Assembly (NCBI GenBank): GCA_900547915.1
Contig: URIN01000024.1
Span: forward strand, 1 to 10,824
Length of the DNA: 10,824 nucleotides
Source of the DNA: an uncultured Clostridium sp.
GTDB lineage: Bacteria > Bacillota > Clostridia > Oscillospirales > Acutalibacteraceae
Direction: 5' to 3'
Shown: positions 5,875 through 10,824 of the stretch, piece by piece
How positions within the stretch are numbered: position 1 is the stretch's first letter
Layout: every line of letters begins with the position of its first letter
The notes under the pieces: generated by a model
Seen by the model: only the letters and a program-made list of their open reading frames with translations
The model's database searches: none
What the model was told of the DNA's origin: nothing
Translations under genes and position numbers: made by a program

Positions 5875-5927
5875 AGATACTACTCTCTAAGTAAAAAATT
5901 AATCTTCTTAAGCTAAATAAGCAATAT

Positions 5928-5975
5928 AAAAAGCTCTCTAAACAGTTATTGGCAACTGTTTAAGAGAGCTTTTTT
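5928..5975. terminator. Bidirectional terminator between ppa and por operons
   Basis: A long inverted repeat: AAGCTCTCT then AAACAGTT, loop ATTGGC, AACTGTTT, a one-base bulge, then AGAGAGCTT. This makes a 17-bp stem with T tracts outward on both strands (TTTTTT on plus, TTTTT on minus). It lies between two convergent operons, ending the ppa unit on the plus strand and the porGDAB unit on the minus strand. Confidence 0.93.
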
Positions 5976-5987
5976 ATAATATTTAAT

Positions 5988-6929
5988 TTATGCGCCCATA
6001 TGACGTGTGCAACGGTTGAGAAGTTCATCCCAGCGGCGGTCTACCTCTTTCTGGAACGCCTCAATCATCCACTCGTTTTCAGGCTTAAACATATGCTTAA
6101 ATCTGCCTTGCTTTACTAGCCATTCCTCAATAGGGACATATTTTTTAGGTTCGTAGTTGAGCGTCCATACGCCGTCTTTAACCTCGAACAGCGGCCAGTA
6201 ACGTGTTTCAACAGCAAGCTTGCATATCTCCATTATATCCCATGTATTATAACGCCAGCCTCTCGGGCACGGAGCCATAATATTAAGAAAAGCGGGACCT
6301 TTTGTATAGATAGCTTTTTCAGCCTTAATGTGAAGGTCTTTGAAATTCTGAACAAAAGTAGTCTGTGCAACATAGGGCACCTGATGCTCTGCAATAATAG
6401 CGGCAAGGTCTTTTCTGTATTGCGGTTTACCATCTGAAACTTTGCCTACAGGAGTTGTTGTTGTATCAGCAAACATAGGAGTTGCCGAAGAACGTTGAAT
6501 ACCTGTATTCATATAAGCGCCGTTATCGTAGCAGACATAAACCATGTCATGACCTCTTTCCATTGCGCCGGAAAGAGACTGAAAACCGATATCATATGTA
6601 CCGCCGTCGCCGCCGAAAGTAATGAATTTATATGTGTCGTCCAGTTTTCCTTTTCGTTTGAGTACATTATAAGCGCTTTCAACGCCTGCCATAGTAGCAC
6701 CTGCGTTTTCAAAAGCATTGTGTATATAGCTGTCTTTATAAGCTGTATACGGATAAAGGAATGACGAAACTTCAAGACAACCGGTAGCATTGCCCACAAC
6801 AGCTTTATCTCCGGGTTTAATTGCCTTTAAAACATTTCTTACAGCGATAGTGCCGCCGCAACCGGCGCACATTCTGTGTCCACCTGCAAGACGGTCTTCC
6901 CTACCAACAAATTCTTTGAAATTATACAT
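5988..6929 (-). CDS. porB: 2-oxoacid:ferredoxin oxidoreductase, beta subunit (PorB type)
   Basis: A 313-residue TPP-binding subunit. The complex oxidatively decarboxylates a 2-oxoacid to an acyl-CoA and passes electrons to ferredoxin. The proximal [4Fe-4S] cluster ligands are visible: Cys21 and Cys24 (MCAGCGG), Cys51 (GNATGCLE) and Cys211 (APCPRGW). The TPP/Mg site is GDGGTYDIGFQSL (107-119) with DNGAYMNTG (135-143). The segment NTGIQRSSATP followed by TTTTPVGK is like pyruvate-type enzymes, but substrate cannot be fixed from it. AAGGAGG lies 9 bases before the ATG and directly follows the porA stop. Last gene of the T-box-controlled operon. Confidence 0.93.
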   Translation of the reverse strand: MYNFKEFVGREDRLAGGHRMCAGCGGTIAVRNVLKAIKPGDKAVVGNATGCLEVSSFLYPYTAYKDSYIHNAFENAGATMAGVESAYNVLKRKGKLDDTYKFITFGGDGGTYDIGFQSLSGAMERGHDMVYVCYDNGAYMNTGIQRSSATPMFADTTTTPVGKVSDGKPQYRKDLAAIIAEHQVPYVAQTTFVQNFKDLHIKAEKAIYTKGPAFLNIMAPCPRGWRYNTWDIMEICKLAVETRYWPLFEVKDGVWTLNYEPKKYVPIEEWLVKQGRFKHMFKPENEWMIEAFQKEVDRRWDELLNRCTRHMGA

Positions 6930-6942
6930 TAAAGCCGCCTCC

Positions 6943-8124
6943 TTACTCTCTTACGCCCATATAGCGGTACGGGTTCTCTACGCAGCCGCTTTGGGCTGTT
7001 TTCTCAAGTTCAGAATAAATACCTTTCATATCATCAACACGAACATCTCTGCCGCCCAGGCCGTAAACATAGTTAAGAACAAGTGTATCAGCCTTTGCTC
7101 TGTAAAGCGCAGTAGTAACTTCAGCACCGAGCGGTCCGCAGTTATCGTTGAAGCTTTCAGTTCTGTCCATAACTGCAACAGCCTTGCAATTCTTTAGACT
7201 TTCAGCAATCTCGCTTGCTGGGAAAGGTCTGAAAAGTCTGATTTTTATAAGTCCGACTTTTTTGCCCTGATTTCTAAGCTGGTCAACAGCTTCTTTAGTT
7301 GTTCCTGCAGCGGATCCGATAATAACAACTGCCTCTTCGGCATCTTCCATTCTGTATTCCTCAAACAGTCCGTATTTTCTGCCGCTTATTTTTTCAAACT
7401 CGGCAGCAACATCGAGTGTAACCTGCTTAGCATTCTTAAGAGCTTCTGCCTGCGCTCTTTTTGCCTCGAAATAATAATTTGTTACACTGTATGGGCCTAC
7501 AGCCATAGGGCACTCCGGATTAAGAAGATAATTTTCTGGATTGTACTCACCCACGAAATCCTTTACGTCCTTATCCTCAAGAAGTTCGATATTTTCAACG
7601 GCGTGTGATGTTATAAAGCCGTCCTGGCAGATCATAACAGGCAGACGAACGTCTTTATGCTCGCCTATTCTGTACGCCATAACAAGGTTGTCGTAAACCT
7701 CCTGATTATTTTCAGCGTATATCTGGATCCAGCCGGCATCACGGGCGCCCATTGAATCACTGTGGTCGCAGTTGATGTTTATAGGACCCGAGAGCGCTCT
7801 GTTTACAAGGGTAAGAACACACGGAAGTCTGTTAGATGCAGCAAGATAAAGTTCTTCCCACATAAGTGCCATACCGGCAGAAGAAGTAGCCGTAACTGAA
7901 CGAGCACCCGCCGCTTCTGCGCCAATTACAGCAGACATAGCTGAGTGTTCAGACTCAACCGGAATAAATTCCGAATCAACAAGTCCATTGGCTACAAGTT
8001 TTGAGAAATACTGCGGAATTTCTGTTGAAGGAGTAATCGGGAAGGCCGCCATAACATCTGGATTTATCTGGCGAAGTGCTTCTGAAACGGCTTCATTTCC
8101 GCTTAAACGGTCTTTTCTGGACAT
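6943..8124 (-). CDS. porA: 2-oxoacid:ferredoxin oxidoreductase, alpha subunit (PorA type)
   Basis: A 393-residue subunit carrying the pyrimidine-side TPP domain and the transketolase C-terminal-like domain. Motifs: FPITPSTEIP (28-37), VESEHSA (56-62), TSSAGMALM (80-88), DHSDSMGARDAGW (120-132), CQDGFITSH (166-174), then the C-terminal domain with KIRLFRPFP and YGLGGRD. Length and domain order fit the separate alpha subunit of four-subunit enzymes, not the single-chain NifJ form. Its ribosome binding site (AAAGGAG) is inside the last codons of porD, one base separates the two genes, and 13 bases separate it from porB, so expression is tightly coupled. The motifs suit pyruvate or branched-chain 2-oxoacid enzymes alike. 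Confidence 0.94.
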   Translation of the reverse strand: MSRKDRLSGNEAVSEALRQINPDVMAAFPITPSTEIPQYFSKLVANGLVDSEFIPVESEHSAMSAVIGAEAAGARSVTATSSAGMALMWEELYLAASNRLPCVLTLVNRALSGPININCDHSDSMGARDAGWIQIYAENNQEVYDNLVMAYRIGEHKDVRLPVMICQDGFITSHAVENIELLEDKDVKDFVGEYNPENYLLNPECPMAVGPYSVTNYYFEAKRAQAEALKNAKQVTLDVAAEFEKISGRKYGLFEEYRMEDAEEAVVIIGSAAGTTKEAVDQLRNQGKKVGLIKIRLFRPFPASEIAESLKNCKAVAVMDRTESFNDNCGPLGAEVTTALYRAKADTLVLNYVYGLGGRDVRVDDMKGIYSELEKTAQSGCVENPYRYMGVRE

Positions 8125-8125
8125 A

Positions 8126-8428
8126 TTATTTTACTCCTTTCATAGTGATTGCGCCTGTATGGCAAGCCTTTACACATATGCCACAACCTTTGCAGTGGTC
8201 ATAATCAAACGGACCTCTTTTGCCATCTACAACATGGATAACGCTGTCAGGACAAACAGGAACACACATAAGGCAATGAACACAAAGTTCCTCGTTAAGC
8301 TCAGGCTTAATGGAAGTCCATTCGCCTGTATTAAATTCAAGAGAAGTTGAGGGGCCGTAGATCTGCATACCTTCAGTTAAATCCTGCCATTTGCAGTCAA
8401 GTCCCAGTTTATTTACATCAGACTTCAT
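8126..8428 (-). CDS. porD: 2-oxoacid:ferredoxin oxidoreductase, delta (2[4Fe-4S] ferredoxin) subunit
   Basis: A 100-residue electron-transfer subunit. Residues 1-45 form the usual delta extension. Two cluster motifs follow: Cys49-x2-Cys52-x2-Cys55-x3-Cys59-Pro and Cys79-x2-Cys82-x2-Cys85-x3-Cys89. The second motif ends in Cys-His instead of the common Cys-Pro, a small deviation that should not affect cluster binding. AAGGAGG precedes the ATG. The clusters wire electrons from the TPP centre on the beta subunit to free ferredoxin. Confidence 0.95.
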   Translation of the reverse strand: MKSDVNKLGLDCKWQDLTEGMQIYGPSTSLEFNTGEWTSIKPELNEELCVHCLMCVPVCPDSVIHVVDGKRGPFDYDHCKGCGICVKACHTGAITMKGVK

Positions 8429-8440
8429 AGCAGTACCTCC

Positions 8441-9013
8441 TTATTTTACTTCATCAAACGCCATTTTAAGAGCGTTCATATTACCGTCAATTACCTCTGG
8501 TTTTGATGAAAACTTATGCATAAATGACGCGCGCATTTCATTATAGAACTCATCCCACTCCATAACGCCTGATACTTTTACAATGCCTGCAAGCATTGGA
8601 GTGTTAGGAAAATACTTGCCAAGACAAGCCTTTGAAACCTTCTTGGCATCGATAGTATAAACAGCGCCTTTATAACCGTGAAGTTTGTCGGTAAGTTCAG
8701 ATTTATCTTTACTTGTATTTATAAGTATTGCACCGTTTTCTGAAAGCCCGTCTGTTACATGAACAGTATCAAGAAGACCTTCATCTACAACAACAACATA
8801 ATCAGGATGATATATATTTGAATGTACCCTTATAGGTTCAGGACTTATTCGGTTATAAGCAGTTATGGGCGCGCCCATTCTTTCAGGACCGTATTCGGGA
8901 AAGCCCTGTACATATTTACCGGTCTTAAACGCAACGTCAGCAAGCAGCAACGCAGCTGTTTTTGCTCCCTGACCGCCTCTGCCATGCCAGCGAATCTCTA
9001 CACAATTTTGCAT
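8441..9013 (-). CDS. porG: 2-oxoacid:ferredoxin oxidoreductase, gamma subunit (PorG type)
   Basis: A 190-residue gamma subunit starting MQNCVEIRWHGRGGQGAKTA. HGRGGQGA (10-17) and FPEYGPERMGAPITAYNRIS (38-57) are hallmark segments of the domain that helps bind CoA in these enzymes. A TTG at 9031 could add six residues, but the AAGGGAG that would encode part of that extension is an ideally spaced ribosome binding site (8 bases) for the ATG at 9013. First gene of the order gamma-delta-alpha-beta, the same as in well-known Thermotoga/Pyrococcus-type operons. It lies about 45 bases past the T-box terminator. Confidence 0.94.
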   Translation of the reverse strand: MQNCVEIRWHGRGGQGAKTAALLLADVAFKTGKYVQGFPEYGPERMGAPITAYNRISPEPIRVHSNIYHPDYVVVVDEGLLDTVHVTDGLSENGAILINTSKDKSELTDKLHGYKGAVYTIDAKKVSKACLGKYFPNTPMLAGIVKVSGVMEWDEFYNEMRASFMHKFSSKPEVIDGNMNALKMAFDEVK

Positions 9014-9057
9014 ATTATTTTCTCCCTTCAAATGTTATAAAATGCAAAAAACACATT

Positions 9058-9090
9058 AAAAAACGCCTCTTTGCAAAAAGCAAAGAGGCG
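9058..9090 (-). terminator. T-box-controlled terminator
   Basis: Minus strand: perfect 11-bp stem CGCCTCTTTGC/GCAAAGAGGCG around TTTTT, then TTTTTT. The 5' arm contains CUCU, which can instead pair with the AGAG of the T-box sequence, so terminator and antiterminator exclude one another. Confidence 0.95.
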
Positions 9091-9100
9091 ATAATAAATA

Positions 9101-9115
9101 CCGTGGTACCACTCT
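9101..9115 (-). promoter_or_regulatory. T-box antiterminator sequence
   Basis: Minus strand AGAGUGGUACCACGG, a close match to the conserved AGGGUGGNACCGCG. The UGGU portion is the bulge that base-pairs with the 3' end of uncharged tRNA. AGAG pairs with CUCU in the terminator's 5' arm. Confidence 0.95.
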
Positions 9116-9322
9116 AATTCATCATAAAGATGCACTTACGCGAACAAACATTCGCTGCAATTATAACGGTTGCTGCCGTCCACACCTACTGAAAATTCAG
9201 CGCGGCCACTCGGGGAGGATATTACGCACTGACTTTTTATGCCTTGCACCAACCGGCAATTCTCTGAAAAAAGTTTTGCACGCTTTTTGTTCCCGTCTGC
9301 GTGTTTTACATTTATTGCTAAG

Positions 9323-9351
9323 ATTATAATATAATCAATTAGCTTTGTCAA
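9323..9351 (-). promoter_or_regulatory. Consensus sigma-A promoter of the T-box/por operon
   Basis: Minus strand: -35 TTGACA (9346-9351), 17-base spacer, -10 TATAAT (9323-9328). All 12 positions match the consensus with ideal spacing. The predicted start is about 9316. Strong constant initiation with control by T-box attenuation is the usual arrangement. Confidence 0.92.
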
Positions 9352-9359
9352 CACAAATT

Positions 9360-9395
9360 TAAATATAAAAGCGGGAGAGTTTTCACTCTCCCGCT
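9360..9395 (-). terminator. Terminator of the surface-protein gene
   Basis: Perfect 10-bp stem AGCGGGAGAG/CTCTCCCGCT (9370-9395) with loop of 6 bases. On the minus strand it is followed by TTTTATATTT, a somewhat broken T tract. It begins 17 bases after the upstream gene's stop and ends only about 10 bases before the -35 box of the por promoter. Confidence 0.88.
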
Positions 9396-9412
9396 AAAAA
9401 ACAGTTTATTAA

Positions 9413-10824
9413 TCAAGCATCATAGTCAAAAGACTGAACGTCAGCGTAATATGCCACAGCATTGCCTTCAGCGTCTGCTGCGATTACATACGCGCGAGCA
9501 TATGCTACACCAGTCTGTGCTGTAATCTTGAAGGTAAGTGCGAACTGACCATCAGCGGCTGTGTTGCTGTTCTTGTAGATGCTGCATGTAATGTTTGCAT
9601 TCTCAAGAACAAGTGATGCCTCTGCATCCTCGTAATTCTTGCCATACAGATAGCCTGACTCAAGGAGTGTATATCCTGCAGGTACATTTCTTGTTGCAAG
9701 GAATCTTACACTTCCATCGCCTACAGCTGTTACGTCTACGCCGGCTACTGTAGGAACGGCTGTTACTTCATCACTTGTGTATGCTACTTCTACATCTGAT
9801 GTTACAAAGAAGGTGTATTCTGATCCGTATGCAGCGTTATTGCCGTTTACGGTCCAAGCTGTTGCTGTTCCCTCTGTAGGTGCTACTGTTACTGCCTGGT
9901 CGAATGCTACTTCTGCTGTATCTTTGTATTCTGCATCGCCTACTGTGATTGTGCAGCCGGGTGCGCTTACTGTGTATGTAAGTGCATCATTCTTTGTGTA
10001 ATTTGCTGTTACGATAGCATTTGTATCAAGAGCCTTAACCTCTTCAAGAGTCATGCTCCAACCTGCAAATGTGTAACCAAGATAGTTATATGTTGCAGGC
10101 ATTGCCTCAAGATCAGCTATCTGTGAGTTTGTGTAAGTACCTATAACCATATTGAACTGATCAACAAATGTTACAGTAAAGTCTTCAACCTTCTCTGCAA
10201 ATACAGGCACATATGTGAGATCTGCATAAGCAGCTGTTGTATATGTTGCATTTGTTGATACAAGCTTGCCGTTTACCTGCCAGCCTACAAACTCTGCTCC
10301 CTCATTTGCTGTTGCAACAAGAGTGTAGTCATCTTTATACGCAATTTTCTGAGCAGTTCCTGTTGTAGCCTCGCCGTTAAGCGTTGTTGTGCCGAGTTCA
10401 TTCTGCTGTACTGTGATCTGTACGCCAAGTGCAGGAATTACTGCACCCTCTTTAACTGTTTCCTTACATGCACTGCAGATCATATCTGCTTCCTTACCGT
10501 CTTCTCCTCTTGAAGGAGCCACTGCGTTATCGGCAGAAACAATTTCGCCTGCATGATTATCTGGGTTTATCGGAGTTGACTCAGTTCTCTCTGCGTTACA
10601 TACAGAGCATACGTAAACATTTTCTCCTTCTGCAATACATGTTGCAGGTGTTGAAAGTTCTTCGCTAAGCTGATAATCATGCTCACCAGCAGGAATTACT
10701 TCGCCGCCAGTCTTGTATCCGCAGTCTTTACACTGCATTACTGCTGTCTTACCGTCTACAAGTTTTCCGTCGCTGTGTATCGGGTCTACTGCAGGTTCAA
10801 TCTCTTCCATATTACATGAATCTG
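9413..10824 (-). CDS. Large repeat-bearing surface/secreted protein, 3' part (truncated by window edge)
   Basis: The reading frame stays open to the right edge, so at least 470 residues are seen and the N-terminus is missing; the ATG at 10810 is internal. From the first in-window Met: residues 1-125 hold three units with CKDC, CSVC and CSAC pairs, resembling the Cys-pair repeats (ATC..GENVYVCSVC) common in clostridial surface proteins. Residues 126-205 look like a divergent InlB B-type repeat (EGAEFVGWQVNGK). Residues 210-262 look like a Listeria-Bacteroides (Flg_new-type) repeat (VTFVDQ and GYTFAGW). Residues 267-345 are a further similar module (WTVNG), and 346-465 form an unrecognised beta-rich C-terminal domain ending SFDYDA. 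No LPxTG anchor, SLH domain or dockerin is at the C-terminus, so attachment must be N-terminal or absent. Adhesion or substrate binding is plausible but unproven. Ends just before a terminator. Confidence 0.85.
   Translation of the reverse strand, partial: DSCNMEEIEPAVDPIHSDGKLVDGKTAVMQCKDCGYKTGGEVIPAGEHDYQLSEELSTPATCIAEGENVYVCSVCNAERTESTPINPDNHAGEIVSADNAVAPSRGEDGKEADMICSACKETVKEGAVIPALGVQITVQQNELGTTTLNGEATTGTAQKIAYKDDYTLVATANEGAEFVGWQVNGKLVSTNATYTTAAYADLTYVPVFAEKVEDFTVTFVDQFNMVIGTYTNSQIADLEAMPATYNYLGYTFAGWSMTLEEVKALDTNAIVTANYTKNDALTYTVSAPGCTITVGDAEYKDTAEVAFDQAVTVAPTEGTATAWTVNGNNAAYGSEYTFFVTSDVEVAYTSDEVTAVPTVAGVDVTAVGDGSVRFLATRNVPAGYTLLESGYLYGKNYEDAEASLVLENANITCSIYKNSNTAADGQFALTFKITAQTGVAYARAYVIAADAEGNAVAYYADVQSFDYDA

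Larger units (their letters stand above)
9058..9316 (-). promoter_or_regulatory. T-box riboswitch leader of the porGDAB operon
   Basis: A tRNA-sensing leader of about 260 bases, read on the minus strand. Stem I has an apical loop GGUUGGUGCAA closed by GCC/GGC (9241-9257), an AGAGA bulge region, and an ACUUUUU/AAAAAGU helix (9268-9274 with 9232-9238). A lower part with a GAG turn follows. Next come hairpins CUGAA/UUCAG (9189-9200), ACGG/CCGU (9166-9179) and GCGAA/UUCGC (9140-9155), then the antiterminator T-box sequence and the terminator. Uncharged cognate tRNA would stabilise the antiterminator and switch on the por genes. UGGU in the bulge pairs with a tRNA ending ACCA (discriminator A), compatible with Ile, Leu, Val, Ala, Phe or Tyr but not with tRNAs having other discriminator bases. 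The best specifier candidate is AUC (Ile) at 9218-9220, with moderate confidence only. Confidence 0.95.

Noticed and set aside
6790..7197. 135-codon plus-strand frame opposite porB/porA
   Set aside because: Antisense shadow of highly conserved genes, with no supporting signals or recognisable motifs.
9136..9354. 72-codon open frame on the minus strand
   Set aside because: It lies across the T-box leader and promoter, has no ribosome binding site and no recognisable product; RNA structure explains the region.

Overview
The window looks like chromosome of a low-GC, strictly anaerobic Clostridia member, probably a gut Ruminococcaceae/Oscillospiraceae-type bacterium. The evidence is a four-subunit ferredoxin-dependent 2-oxoacid oxidoreductase, a T-box leader, strong AGGAGG-type ribosome binding sites, consensus sigma-A promoters, an AzlCD pair, and a surface protein built from CxxC and InlB-like repeats. 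The genus is an inference. No tRNA, rRNA, CRISPR array, IS element or prophage gene was seen.

Layout, left to right. (1) 26-1365, minus: a DUF3343 (putative Se/S carrier) gene overlapping a class V aminotransferase of the cysteine-desulfurase type. (2) 1490-1694, minus: a compact transcription unit with a near-consensus promoter, a 5' hairpin, a strong ribosome binding site, a 22-codon ORF folded into a long hairpin, and a strong intrinsic terminator. (3) 1786-3820, minus: a promoter driving a MIF-family tautomerase, a SIR2 deacylase and a lipoprotein with a transglutaminase-like fold whose catalytic Cys seems to be replaced by Ser. (4) 3826-4927, minus: azlC-azlD, the branched-chain amino acid exporter pair, with its own promoter. 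(5) 4945-5975, plus: divergent ppa (type I pyrophosphatase) and a two-TM zinc-ribbon protein, closed by a bidirectional terminator. (6) 5988-9351, minus: porG-porD-porA-porB for a 2-oxoacid:ferredoxin oxidoreductase, behind a perfect-consensus promoter and a full T-box riboswitch. (7) 9360-10824, minus: the 3' part of a large secreted repeat protein and its terminator.

The most informative link is between regions 6 and 4. A tRNA-sensing T-box on an oxidoreductase operon implies that expression follows an amino acid's supply, so the enzyme may handle amino-acid-derived (perhaps branched-chain) 2-oxoacids rather than serve only as the housekeeping pyruvate enzyme. The nearby AzlCD exporter fits a branched-chain theme. 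The most novel element is the 22-codon unit at 1490-1694, which would be missed by ordinary gene calling.

Several gene starts are set here downstream of the longest ORF start because ribosome binding sites, a signal peptide or a promoter decide them: the DUF3343 gene, the lipoprotein, azlC and porG.
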